DNA of 64,000 nt from Nymphaea colorata (taxonomy: Eukaryota; Streptophyta; Magnoliopsida; Nymphaeales; Nymphaeaceae). Below are positions 13,541 through 26,500 of this stretch, piece by piece. Below the pieces are notes generated by a model. That model saw only the letters and a program-made list of their open reading frames with translations, was not told the DNA's origin and ran no database searches. The number at the start of each line of letters is the position of its first letter. Within the stretch, counting starts at the first letter, position 1. The stretch spans positions 14,272,571-14,336,570 of the forward strand of contig NC_045138.2 of assembly GCF_008831285.2 (NCBI RefSeq). Reading direction: 5' to 3'. Made by a program: the position numbers and the translations under genes.

Positions 13541-16500
13541 TCAATTTCTGGATGCCTCTGGAGTGATCATGGAGCTAATTGACTTGTCATCCTTCCTTTC
13601 AGAAGAATTGCGACACTTCGACCATTCCTCCAAACTCTTGCGATGAAGAGCATTCATCCTTATTGAAGGCCTCTGCTTTTTCACAATCTTCTCTGCTTCC
13701 TTCCAATGATCAGATACACCCAAGGCAACTAAGAGAGCGGAAAGAACACACACACTTCTTCCATGACCTATAGAAGATTACAGCAGACCATGGGATCAGG
13801 CGATGCAAATAACAAGTGATTCTATTAGCCAAGTCATTCCACGCACACAATCCTGTAAATAGAGAGAGACCCCGTGAACCAGCCCTACCAACTTGAGGGT
13901 GACTACTGTAATAACGAAACGTACTGATTCAGATGCCAAACCCTCACCACATGGGTTCCCAATAGGAAGTCAAAAATTCACCTATCCAAAAGCAACGGGG
14001 AAACTAAATATCTGAATTAGGAATTCAGCTAGACCCATACATCAAGCTTCCAACGTAGTGGCACATGGCTTTAGCTACATAGTCTATGACTGACTTAGGA
14101 ATCCAACTGCAAGAATTTGATTTTCATGTCTAAGAACGTCTACATGACCTGCCTCAGGAAAGCAAACGCCATATAAGACCACCAACTTTAAACATGATCG
14201 AACTTTGTTTCACCAGCTTGAATGTGAAACTTAGATATCAGGGCTACGAATTCCCACCACCGATCTGCACCGCAAGGACAAAGGCTAAAGGACATTTCAA
14301 GCAATTGTCCACTGCTGCACTAAGAGCCATCTACTGCAGAAGGGCACAAATATAAACCCTGCAACAAGCACTTCAAAATTCCAGAAATGCGCAAGTCAAA
14401 CTGGCAGTCTCCACTAATTATTGTCACACATAGACAACATCTAAAATTTTTTCCATGACTTCACATATAGTGCAGATTCTCCCGTACTACAAATGTGTTG
14501 AAGTGTGCAGCCAATCACTCCATCATGACCTAAGACAAGCATGCAGTATGTAATGCTGCATCCTACGCACAAACATGTGCATCTATTTCAAATATTCCAT
14601 CACTGATTTTTATGGTTACCTCTAGGTCCAGGAAGCCCCAAAATGGTGTCCTTGCCTCTTAGTCCAACCTATCAACTCAATATATTGTTATCCTAACCAA
14701 TGACACTACCAAGGAGTTTCAAAGGTGATCTATCATGCTACTGCAATCCGCTACAACTGTTACATACATCTTGCAGAAACAAAACAGAGCACTAGGAGAC
14801 AACGTAAACAGAGAAGCATTACCAAGAAATGCTCTGCACAAAGGAGACACTGTTTCCCTTGCTGGACATTTTCCTCAAAAAAGACTGGGATAGAAGTTGA
14901 GAATTTAGATCCTTCCCAAAGTGAGTAAAATCTATGTCAGATAGATGCAAGCATGGATGTGGTTACGGATGTCAATTTTTTCAATATCAAAAGCAAAATG
15001 AAATTCAAAACTGTTATATAGCAAAAGCATAATTGCTTTGTGAGACTAAGCTAATCAATACGTGACTCTTTCACCCATGTGACAGAACTATACCAGCACC
15101 CAACCCAAACAGGTGCAGTAGCCTCTTAGAGAGACTGTGATGTAAGACAAATATTTTACATGTGCAAAGTAGCCTCTTAGAGAGACTGTGATGTAAGACA
15201 AATATTTTACATGTGCAATATCTAGCTTCATAAGATTAGATATACTCATCTTATGGTGTAAGAGCATCAAACATGATCGTCGCTTTAAACTTGTGATGAA
15301 ACATCAGGGATACAAGAGCGAGTTTCAACAGACAACAGTATTTCGATTCCTTTAACTGACACTAAAAGACATCTGATTTTTCATCAAGAAACGCTGCACA
15401 AACTTGTCTAATCTGGATAAAGACTAAATGAAGGCTCATGTTCTCATTCTGATTGAATTCTCTCTCTGGAGGGGAGAATGTAAAGAAGGACGAGGAAAAC
15501 ATGACGAGCGTAAGTCAGGGAATTTTGAAACCAAAGATTGCGGCAAGGCTCCAGAAGAAGGTACTGCAGGACAATTTTGCAGGACCGACGGTACATGGAG
15601 TGTTACACGGAAGCAGGGACATACCAAGAAAGAGGTAACAGGCTAATATGTAATTTGACGTTCAACATGCTTTTAAACTCCCTATTCGAGGCACAGAATC
15701 CAAACAGATCAGCAATTACAGGGTGACAATTTTGAACTATAAACCACCAGAGGATAGAGGTTAACTTAATAAGCATATTTCGACCTTGATCAGGGAAAGG
15801 GTCCTACATGGAGATGCATACGGGCAAGGGGAAATTTCAACAAATAAAATATCACCCTAACAATTACATCATAAAGCAATTATGACTAATAGAAAATACT
15901 AATAAACTTTAACTGTCTTACTGAACACATAATTACGCCTAACGAAAGATTAACACGATCTGCTATACAAGGAACAAGCACGTTAAGGGAAAAGAAAAAC
16001 CAACCAAACGCAATCCGTAAAGGGAAGCAAACTCACCGAATGCGCAGTGGATATAGACGGGCTTACTTTGAGCCCTCTTCCTACACGCCCATCGAACGGC
16101 CAGCTCGATCTCGGACGGCTGCGGCGCCCTCGTGTCCCAAGTCGGTATGCATATATACTCATTCTTAGAGAACAAACTGCTTCTAGGAAGCTCGCAAGTG
16201 CAATCCACAATGGCCGGATCTCCCGGAGGCGCAGAATCAAGGGGAGAAGGCCATCCCCCAACATAGATACCATCGATTATTTCATTATAGAGCGGTTCCC
16301 TCCTCTTCAACCTCCTGATGAAGACGTATATCCGAATCAAGATCAGGTAGGGGCCGAAGAGGATAAACGACCATAAAGGGAAGCTGCCGTCTGGGTTCTT
16401 CCCCAGAAGCAATGGAAGGTTCAAATACGGATGGGAGGCGATGGAAATAAGGAATGAGGCCAAGGAGGCGTGCAGGAAAGGCATTGAGAATGTAGTTGGA

Positions 16501-16595
16501 ATGATGCTCCTCAGACCAAGGAAGGCGACCAGCAAGACAGTCGCCTTTGCTCCAACCAACAGAGAGATGCCCATCAATTTCCGCAGGATTTCCAC
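13541..16595 (-). CDS. Membrane-anchored dual-specificity phosphatase-like protein (YnbD-like)
   Basis: Two coding exons: 16037-16595 (first) and 13541-13767, giving 261 residues. The donor is GTGAGT at 16031-16036 and the acceptor ctatag precedes 13767. Residues 1-100 carry three hydrophobic segments (about 8-30, 38-54 and 71-92), so the protein is probably membrane anchored. A dual-specificity phosphatase core follows: IYVGGWPS, then IPTWDTRAPQP with the likely general-acid Asp, then the P-loop HCAFGHGRS. That loop is a complete HCx5R signature and it is split by the intron after HCAF. The C-terminal half (ALLVALG, MNALHRKSLEEWSK) matches plant proteins annotated as YnbD-like. The substrate is unknown; protein tyrosine/serine and phospholipid phosphatase are both possible. 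The 2.27 kb intron holds a 51-bp tandem duplication and no other recognised gene. The ATG at 16595 was chosen because it precedes the first membrane segment. Confidence 0.88.
15118..15218. repeat. 51-bp perfect tandem duplication inside the phosphatase intron
   Basis: The unit starting gtagcctcttagagagactg and ending acatgtgcaa is present twice with a period of 51 bases (15118 and 15169). It lies within the single large intron of the phosphatase gene and has no coding effect. Confidence 0.9.
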
Positions 16596-16660
16596 ATCCT
16601 ACCTTCTCTTCTGGATACCCAACTTTCTTTTTTTCAAGTGTTCTCTTCCGAGTTTCAACC

Positions 16661-16756
16661 CTCTCCCTCTCCCTCTCTCGTTTCAACTCTCTCCTCTCCC
16701 CTCTCCCTCTCCCTCTCTCGTTTCAACTCTCTCCTCTCCCCTCTCCCTCTCTCTCT
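16661..16756. repeat. 40-bp pyrimidine-rich tandem repeat in the phosphatase 5' leader/promoter
   Basis: The unit ctctccctctccctctctcg followed by a tttcaactct block occurs at 16661-16700 and 16701-16740, with a third partial copy from 16741. It begins 66 bases upstream of the phosphatase ATG on the other strand, so the transcript or promoter there is GA-rich. GA-rich leaders are common in plants; a regulatory role is inference. Confidence 0.85.
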
Positions 16757-18526
16757 GTATGTACAGATTGTGGACAAGGAACTCCGTTTCTCTCTCTCGG
16801 GTGTGTGGCAATGCTTGGAGAATGGATGTAGATCGTTAGATTCCCACGACGTATAAATGTAGCCCGTCGATTATCAGAGCGAATATGTTGCACAGAGGTT
16901 GACCGTTTACTACTCCGTCGCGTAGGAAAAGTGCGGTTACAAGTTATAACCGTTCACGAAGACCCAGCGCTATATTGAATAAGAGGGTTTTGCACGATTC
17001 GGAAGGCCTTGTTCTGAGCCCCAGGGGCTAACCTAAGCTCCCTCGCACTTGCTCCAGAGAAGGTTCTCGAAGTGGAAAGAGAATTTGTTCGGGTTTTACA
17101 TTAACGCCGCCCAACTTCCCTCGTCCAAACGTAGTTTTTTTTTTTTTTTTTGGCTTATGGTCAAGGCATTGAACCATTTCCTTTACACCAGATGCGATTC
17201 TCCCTTTCTTCTAAATAAATCCAACAACCTACTTAGACGTCAGAAGCTCATGTTCAGTTTATAATTAAGAAACAACGTGGCACCCACTCTCTCAATCCCT
17301 ATTTTTACTACTATCAAATTGAAATGGTTTTGTGCCTCTTACTGCGTCGACAAATGGGCTTGCTTGGCCAGAAGCCGCTGGAATCAGGTCAACTTTCAAT
17401 ATGGGTCCAGTGAGGATTGTAGACGACCCCACTTGAGATCCATTCGAGCAGGATCGAGTTTAAGGCTCACAACCATGCAATAATGGAGTCAGGCCACCTT
17501 TTCAACATGGATCCAACGAAGATTGTGGATCGACTCAGTTGGGATACATTCATGCAGCGTCAACCTTAGGGCTCACAATGCTTCAAGAAATGAAGGTGCG
17601 CATAAGCAAGCAGAGTTTTTGCTGATTATTACCAAAATTCTCCACGATTAGCTCTTCGCTTTTTTAAACTAGAGTAACAAATTTCAAGAAAAAACACTAT
17701 CAAAATAATAAATCAGGCAAACATTTTGCTTTTAAACACATTTACACAATCAAATCTGATGAGAACCACTTAAGTTGAAATTTTTCGTCTCGATTGTAAC
17801 TACAATGGGCTAAAGAAATGCATCCTTCAGAAAGGGTATAAAAATGTTAGCCACCGCATAGAATAGGAGTGGGTTGATAGCTGCTAACTTCATGAGATCG
17901 TTATTGACCAAAAAACGTGATCTAATTGGAAGCCAGCCTAAATTTTAATGGCAAGCATTCTGTAATTCGACACTGCAGCTTGTCGTCGAGCATAAGGTTG
18001 ATGAAATGGGAAGATCCGAATGGGAACGAGAGAGCACCCAAGTTTTTTGCATCAAAGAAAAATTAGAAAAGAATATGGTAAACACGCATACCTTCTGAGT
18101 AGGCAAATTCAACACTTTCTAGATAAACTTGATCTTTTCTCTCACCAAAAGAATACCGATAGGATAACGTTTCGGGGTAAAAAAGGCACATAAAAGAAGT
18201 TATTCAAGCACAGCAGAATCTCAACCCACAAGCTGGTTGCTCTTCTAAAATTTTGCCAATCGAGAAAAAGTTAATGTGAAGTGCAGGGGAGAATGAAATA
18301 GGAATAGAGAATAACCTAAAACAAAATTAACGGAGAATAGAACCTGATACATCAAACATAACCCCAGAAACCCAACTCAAGTAGATCTTTACAGATTATC
18401 AATCATTAAACTAGTGTGGAACTATAGATCTTTTGATACCCAGCAAGGTTATGTTGCTCAAGAACAAAAGAGTCGGAAGGCGGCCAGATCCAGCACCTTG
18501 GTGTCCCGATGACGATAGAAATCGTG
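16757..18526. other. Upstream region of the phosphatase gene
   Basis: This is AT-rich DNA with a poly-T tract near 17130-17150 and an imperfect duplication at about 17381-17580. I see no protein-coding gene on either strand. Confidence 0.5.
17381..17580. repeat. Diverged tandem repeat, about 104-bp unit
   Basis: Two copies starting near 17381 and 17485 share the order tcagg, ttcaa-atgg-tcca, aagattgtgga-type sequence, then 'aggctcacaa'. They differ at many positions, so the duplication is old. It may be the remnant of a repeat element. No coding potential is seen. Confidence 0.55.
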
Positions 18527-19954
18527 TCAGAAAAGGATAAAACTGAAGCATCTGTAGTAGCATAATGCTTGCTTCCTGGGCATATACTGATGATGGAAGC
18601 GCTTGCGTTTGTCACTATTCATTCGCCCAACCAGGAATGCAGCCTAAGCAAAATGGGCATTACAACCCTGATTGTAGCAAAAAATTAGTTCTCACATAAA
18701 TTCATCTTACCAATGTACGCTACAAGCAAATAATTGATTGACTTTTAATCAATTCAGGTCTAAATTATTTCCTTGTAACTAAGAAAATATGAACAAGAGA
18801 AATACTAATACAACTAGAAGTAGAATACCTTATCAAGACATGCAGAACATGATTAATTGAAGTTGGCTGAATCAGGAGGCATTACATGCAAGACAACTTA
18901 GAGGACCTAATAAAGCAGAGATCATGGCGGAAACGTCGATGGCCATCATCATAATGTTACCCCATATACCAGTCAAGGTAGGATGTGCAGGTTAACATTA
19001 TGGCATGATCACTTAATAGAAGAAAGAGGGGGAGAGTAAGACAAAAAAAACATCGAGAGCATACTTCCCCAGCCACACTGGGGAAAAGGGAAATATCCTG
19101 GTGAGTGGTAATGAAATGTCTACTAACTTTGCATCAGCAAGAACATGCAGAATTACAAAATCCCATCAAAACAAGACATTGGGAATGTCAATCACAAAGA
19201 TTGATGTGACGTGAAAAATAAATTATATTCCCAGAATATAATCATGAAGGGAAATGGTGTTGCAAAGTCAAAACCTAACGTATCAGCACTCTCCAAGTGG
19301 GAAACTACCATGTACTGAAATTCCTCAAGCAGATAAATATGTCGTAACAACAATTCCCCCACGGAAAGAATGGTTAACATGCTTGGTACAACCCAAAACT
19401 ATATGAAGTACAACTATTTTTGTGAAATTTAGTCTACTCTTTGTTCACATGTCTTATGGGACACCATCATGACATACCTGAAAGTAAGCAACGCTTCTAT
19501 TTCTCTTCTTTATGCTTTTAGATAACACTTTCCATAATTTTTTGCAAAACAGAATGAAACTGGTGATCCATCCTTGTTTCCACATTGCATGGATTTGAAT
19601 AATAGAAGACAGTGGAACAAGATATCACCAGAACATACAATGATAAAACAACTAAAAACCCACATTGACAATGAAAATAAATATCCTAAAAAAGAAAACA
19701 GAAACACTCACCTTTTCTTCACTCCAGATGGATTAGCATCTACCAGATCCATATTCCAGAGAACCAAACCGTCCAACAAATTGGCCTACAAATATAAAAT
19801 AAAAGAACAAGTAGGAATTTTTAGGTGGCAAAAGCACAATGGTAATATGTTTTCCAATTCGAAAAATCAATATAAAAATTTCAAAAGATAAAGCAAAATT
19901 ACACGCTGTCAGCACATTTACCTCTTTAGATCGAAAAATGAATTCTTCCAAAGT
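18527..19954 (-). other. Orphan coding-like exons of an unrecognised gene or gene remnant
   Basis: Four minus-strand segments have usable splice borders and one continuous frame: 19922-19954 (tag acceptor, gtaaat donor; reads TLEEFIFRSKE), 19712-19785 (ttgtag acceptor, gtgagt donor; reads ANLLDGLVLWNMDLVDANP then SGVKK), 19478-19514 (weaker acceptor, gtatgt donor; ends SVAYFQ) and 18527-18643 (ttag acceptor, stop TGA; begins AAFLVGRMNSDKRKR). Phases close exactly, giving about 86 residues. I do not recognise the family. No start codon or convincing 5' exon is visible before the stop of the neighbouring gene at 20596, so this could be a truncated gene, a small gene with hidden first exons, or chance. 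Confidence 0.35.
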
Positions 19955-20043
19955 CTACAACCGTGCTCAAAAAGAATCATAGCATCGACACCTCAAGTGA
20001 AAAGCACATCATCTTCAATCAAGCATCATCTATGTCTCTCCTC

Positions 20044-20086
20044 TGTGTGTGTGTGTGTCTAAACACATTTATATATATACATATGC

Positions 20087-20176
<90 letters not shown>
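20044..20176. repeat. Compound (TG)n-(AT)n-(AG)n microsatellite
   Basis: A (TG)n run at about 20044-20058 is followed by nearly 50 bases of (AT)n (20090-20138) that passes directly into (AG)n (20139-20170). The tract lies downstream of the stop codon of the large minus-strand gene. Confidence 0.95.
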
Positions 20177-20595
20177 TTCTTAATTGGCACAAAGAACTGC
20201 TTCATACATGAGACTTACAACAATACAAATTCTAAAGAAAAAAAATATCAGTATTATTAAGAGAAATTAATGTACAAGTAGCATGGCACTAGGCTGACAA
20301 GTGAAAGGCTACAAGACTCGGCAGTTAGGTAATAAGATATAATCAACGTTGGCAGAAACCAATACCTGGAAGCAAATATTTTCAAACGAGATAGGACTTG
20401 AATGGGGTTAAAAAGGGAAAACAAAAAATTATCACGATGGAAAATACCATACTTGCTTTACAAGTATCTTAAAAGAATGGCCTCTTGACTATACAAGCTC
20501 TAGTGCATGTGAGGTGGATAACTTCGCTAGATGGTTAAAATTTCAGATACATTTTCTGGAACCTAATACCATGCGAGAGGATGTACAGCAGAGAA

Positions 20596-23500
20596 TCAGA
20601 CAACTTCTGACAGATCATCCATAGGAACTTCGAGGCCTTCGAAATCATTGTCATGGTCTTGCATGACATCATCTGGACAGCTTAGCCAATTACCCAAGTC
20701 TTGGCTTTGATCAACAAGATCATCAGTAACACCCAATTCTTCTATTGCAGGCAAAGGCAAATGTGTAAGGTCAATAGCTCCTTCAGGATCAAGAGGATCT
20801 TGAGCAACAACAACAGAAGGGTTGGGTAGGACTTCTTGGACCTTGGTGCTCTGACTTACAGATGGTTCACTGGATTCCTTTATGGAATTGAACATGGGAC
20901 TTGGCACTTCAGAAGGCCTACTACAGAGAAGACCGTTCACAGCATTTGATAATTGTGCTGTTTTCTGTCTAGGTTTTGTCTTAGTTTTGCGCTCACCCCT
21001 GACACTGCCTATTGTTGGTCTACCAGTTTTTGTTACAGAGTTCCTTATCATTCCCTCTCTGTTGTGATCCCGATCTCTTTCACTCCTCTTTCCTTTTGCT
21101 CCACCCATGAGACTACTGCTGAGGTTTGCCGTACCCCTTGCTACATTGCTTACAACAGCATCGAGTGATAATTCCCTTTTCTTTCCTCGGTTTGGCCATG
21201 GCTCATCTTTACCAAAACTTTGGTCTGACGAATGACCAGCATGTTCAGATGCACCAGATAAATCTTTGTTGAGACTATGGGGCCCACAATTCTCGATTGA
21301 TATAGCACGACTAGAAGCCAAGACACCTGCAGAGTAAGGCAAAAACAAAAACCAGAGAAGGTAAAGGGTTGAGACTCGAGCAAACAAACAATGATACATG
21401 TGAAATGCAGAATATGTAGCATAAGAGATCGAAGTATATGCCTGTGGCCTTAGACTCATGTTGACTTGCTGGAGACTCAAGGCATGGCTTGAGAGTAAGG
21501 CCATCCTTAGTACTATCCATGCATTTTGTGTCAGAGCTGCATGCTGGTGCAGCCAGAAATCCATCCTCGAAGAGATGTTCACTAAAGCAGCTTGTACCCG
21601 TCTCATCATATTTCTTGCATCTGGCAAGTGTCCGCTTAACAAAAGATACAGCAACTTGTTTAGATATCTTACTGCCTCCACTTTTATGTGATGCATTACC
21701 ACCTCGACAAGCCTGTTTGAATAAGAATGAGAATGAAGCACCAACAATATAAGTTTCATAATGAGTGCTTTAGCAAAAGACAGTCATAGTAACAAAATAA
21801 AGCACAACTGATATGCAAAGAACATAATACTGCTTAAGATAACACTACCAGCAACTTTTATGTTTTTGAAACATAAGATCTCAAGAAAGTTTCGAACAGC
21901 ATAAAAAAGACAGTGGAGTTTGCAAAAAAAAAATGTTAAGAGTCCAAATAGGCAATATCCCTCTCTAAGTTTTCCCGTGAAATAGTAGCATTCTTATCTG
22001 ATTCATCCTTTTTATCAGTGCTTCCAGTCAGACATAAATACTTCTCATAATGTTTCACTTCAGGAGCTATTGAAGCATTCCAAAATGAACAAATTGATAG
22101 TGCTGCAAGCCTGCAACAAGCCTCCCAAGCTTTACAAATCCACAATGTGTCCGCTTCTGCCATAGATCAAGCCTATGTCAAAAAAGCTAGGCTTGAAATG
22201 TCAGTCAAGGAACCCAACCCGACCTCAGACATTTAAAGGGTGGCCAAAGGATGAAGCTTCAGGGATCATGGGAACAAGTGACATATAAAAAGCTACCCTA
22301 ATGTCTCCAACCAGATCAACTTCAGGTCCTGCATTCTGCAGGTAAACTTTGTTAGTGGACTTCGTGCACCTTAGGTGACTGAAAAGACCTTGTCATCTCT
22401 AGTATGGCTTTCAGCAATACAGAAAATAGAGCCGAGAAGCCAGAAAAAGTGTCTATTCATGTTAATATAAATCTTTATAATACTATTGCAGTCATGATGG
22501 ACAGGATGGATCGTCTCTTGGTAATCCACCAAAAGTTGTGGTTTCACAGGCAAGAAGCCACCATCTTTGCTGCTTAAACAAGCAAGAACAGAAACAGATG
22601 TCATACGGAACCAGCATGCCACATACATATAGCGTCATAATGAACCAGCATGCCATAAATATGTAGAAAGCATGAGGTAAGGATGAAAAATACATTTAGA
22701 AAAAGAAACATCGTGGTAACAGGCTAGTCAAAAGTTTCGACACACAACACAAGAAAATGAAAATAACTGAATCTCAAACCAATATTTGATGAAAAAACTG
22801 TGAAAGAACACAAATCAGAATAATTTACCATATGCTTTTTGTATGCTACATCCACAAGCTTGTTCAATGCCAGACGTTCAAGATCCCTGCAAAATGAATT
22901 GTAGCAAATGCTAAATGATACTGTAGAGTAGGAAGGCGTGAAAAATAAGCACATCAAACCTTTTTTCAAGCCCCCTTGCTCTAAGAACAGCCTTCTCCAA
23001 TTTGTACAGCTGGCTTTTCTTTTTCTTCACCTGCCAAATGGGTAACATAAACTATAAAATAACTAAAAAAACAGAAGAATATCCACAGATAAACTGAAAC
23101 TACAATTCAAGTAAGATGCAAGAGTACATTCATATTATATAGCACTTGAACTTATTCTTCCACATGACAAGCCAAGAACTTCTATGAACATGAATGATAT
23201 GGAAGAGGTTTTCCTTTTTGTATTTTTGCATATTGAAGAGTTTTTACAATGTTCCTATTTTGGTTATTTCTATTGGTATGTTATAGACTTAGAATGCAAT
23301 ATTCAATCAGGGCAGAAAGCAGTTGATTGATAATATGCCAAATTATGGAAAGAACACAATATACATTCAAAAACTCACGAAGAAGACCTAGATATCCTGG
23401 CATGTCCAACTGAAGTATGCACAGCACAAATCCATTACAACTAACCTGATGAAACAAGTCTTTTTGAAGTTTAGAGAGATCTTTAGTGATCTCATCATCT

Positions 23501-26500
23501 TCCCCTTGTGACAGACCAGGCTGAAAGAAAAAGAAAAAAAATATATATGAAGATATAGTAACATCAACTTGAACCACCTCAATGACCTCATTAATATCTT
23601 AGAGAGAAACAGGAAAAAATCACAAGCACAGCTGCAGCAATGGATTGGAAAGAGAAATACTATCATAAGCAAAAGTTCCATATAGATATTTCATAGAAAG
23701 AAATGCATGTCGAATTCATTGAACAACAAAATTCACATCAACACACTCAAGAGCAAACAAATAAACTGCTTAATGATCAACAATCCAATTGTAACTGGAT
23801 AAAATTGGAACAGGAAAGGGAAAGCAACAATAATAGAAAAGAACATTCTTCCCTTCCATACCGTATTTGGGTGTGTAAAATAATAGCTGGTGATGAGTAT
23901 GAACTGAGGAGTTATGAATACATAATAGGAGGAAGAAGTTTGGCTTTATAAATCAATATGCATGGACAGCACCCATAGATCTTATATTAATTGGATGAAG
24001 CGTCCAGATTATTCTGATACTTGGGGTTCTTATTGTTTAGTTGTCAATAGATTGAACGACACTTAAGAGTACACAAAATTATACCTTATCATGCATGCAA
24101 AGATCCAGCATCTAGAAATGATATGACAAATCAAGACTCTTTAACACACATGAGATAGTTGGAACTGTTTAATAACCAATAAATTGCAAGCAATTTGTCT
24201 ACAGAGCAATGATGCCTATTGATGCATGTCTGGGTCAACTCTACGTAGCCTCTGACCATGTATAGACATTAAAAAACCATTTCCAGAAATAAATCAAAAG
24301 TTAATCAAATCTAGCAGCACAATTGTGGTAGTATAATGAAAAAAATGATGACATCAACCAAGAAGCAACTAAAACATGGATTGCCAGATGAAACCATACT
24401 ATCTGAAATATCTTGGCCATTGTATAGCTGTGATAGTGTAATCAATTGCTTAACAACATCACAATTAAAAGAAACCCATTCGTGACAACAAAGTACTGAG
24501 TGGGTGCCAAAATTGCCATTTACCACTGTTTCTGGGAACAATCCAATACTTTGAAGCTCCAACAATATCCTGTCATCCAGTGACATCTGCTGATAACAGC
24601 AATCAACCAAAGTGATACCAGAAACATCTGTTTGAGTAGGCTGCAATCCATTAGCTCTATGCTGCTCACCAACATCAGAATGTGGAGTGAAACAATCTTG
24701 CTGCACCACTTCTTCTTGATTTTTATATGCTAAATTATGTGTTTTTGGGCTTCTAAAACCATTTGATATAGCGCTTCCATCACATGAGAAGTTGTCATGG
24801 GAATGATACCTATGATTCTTTAGCTCCCCTTCAGACTCAATTTCAAATTTGATTCTGTCCATGCCTCTGGATTCATTATGGATATGATCAGAAGCACCAC
24901 AAGGAGAAAAATCACTTGCATAATGATGATTATCTTTGTCGACTCCCTCAATTTGGTTAGCTTCACTAATATCATCTTCAACAATCAGAGCTGCAAGAAG
25001 CCTCTGTGAAAGAGGAATGATCTTCTCAAACCAGCTGTTAGTTTCTATTGTCCCATCATCTACATCTTGTGATTCATCAATAGAACTCACTTTCCTGCCC
25101 AATCCATTCAGTATTGCTTCATTTGACTGAACTGGCTGTTTCTCTTCACACACAATGTCAGGAAATGTTGTGAATGAATCAAGAACAGACTGATCCTGGC
25201 AAGATTGAAAAGAAAACTTGATCATGACAAGCAAGAAGAAAAGAATTGTTCACACACTCAGACATAAAGGCACAATATGACAATGGAAAATTATGGGCAA
25301 AAAAGCAATATTACAATTTTTTTTTAATAACAAGCCAAACTGCAAAAGACTTATAAGTAGAACTTCTAGTGCTTAAAAGTTTTTACTTTAGTGTAATTAT
25401 AATGTCCAACAGGAACCTTCCTGAAGCATTTACACTACACAAAATGCTATCACATGATTGATTTTGTAGGTCTTATACAAATCCGTGATTATGCAAGACC
25501 GTATTCATATATTCTCAAGTCAAATAATAAATAGCGACTATTTGTGCAGTTGTGCCTAGTCATTATCTTGACAAGATATAGATCAAGAATTGAGTTTCCT
25601 AGGACTTTTGGACTTCCAATTTAATCACTTACAGGAGTCCACATTGTTTTTGTGTCTAGCATCCTGATTAGTTTATACTCTATATGTTTACAATATTTCT
25701 TACCATTGAAGAATATGTAAACTATCTTTCATGATTCATCTTTTCATACCAGCAGACGATCAATATAGATATATACACACACATTCATCTCAAATGATAC
25801 ATAATTGATTTTATTCGCCTTACAAGAATTCATTGTAGATATTATTCTGAATTCAAATAATTTCAGATACTGGTATCTGATCATTGTTCTGACAAGATAA
25901 AAAAAATGACAAGTTCGAGTTTTCAGTAGAATCAGGAACATGAGTCAAGAGTTTTTTATATGACCATAATGGGCGGTTATCATTTATCTCGTATTTGAAA
26001 GTACTCAATCATTTTTCTTAGTATCAGAGTTTGCAGTGTTTTCCAGAAAGACATCAGCAGGCTGCATTCCTTTTTACTCTTGTTGAAAGCCTAGCAGAAG
26101 AAGAAATAACATTGGGAAACTATATGCAGGAATGACATAGGCAGCATTTTCTTCATTCCTGTAGCATGGCAAGACCTGCATCAATGTCTTAGATTTACAC
26201 TCCATAATTGTTCTTACACAGATGGAATTCTACCTTCCAAAACTGCAAGCATAAGTCCAACCTTTAAAGTTTAAAAGCTTATTCTGGAAATTAAACTTTT
26301 AGGTGTTTTATGTTTTAAACCTTAAATAATATTTAAATTTAACACAATTCCATAAAAAAGAAGTTGACAAAGTCAGATAGTTGGTTTAGAATATGTAGTT
26401 ATCCATATGAAATGAATGACAATGATCTCATTAGTATTTTGCATTATAATCCACATATCGGTCGAAAAGCTTACTTAAAACCTGACAACATCAAAAAGTT

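Noticed and set aside
15428-15650. Overlapping plus-strand ORFs inside the phosphatase intron
   Set aside because: They overlap in several frames, show no domain and have no gene structure around them.
21327-21759. N-terminal extension of the reading frame of the last exon of the large gene
   Set aside because: This part crosses an intron and reads the preceding exon in the wrong frame; the family sequence lies in another frame.
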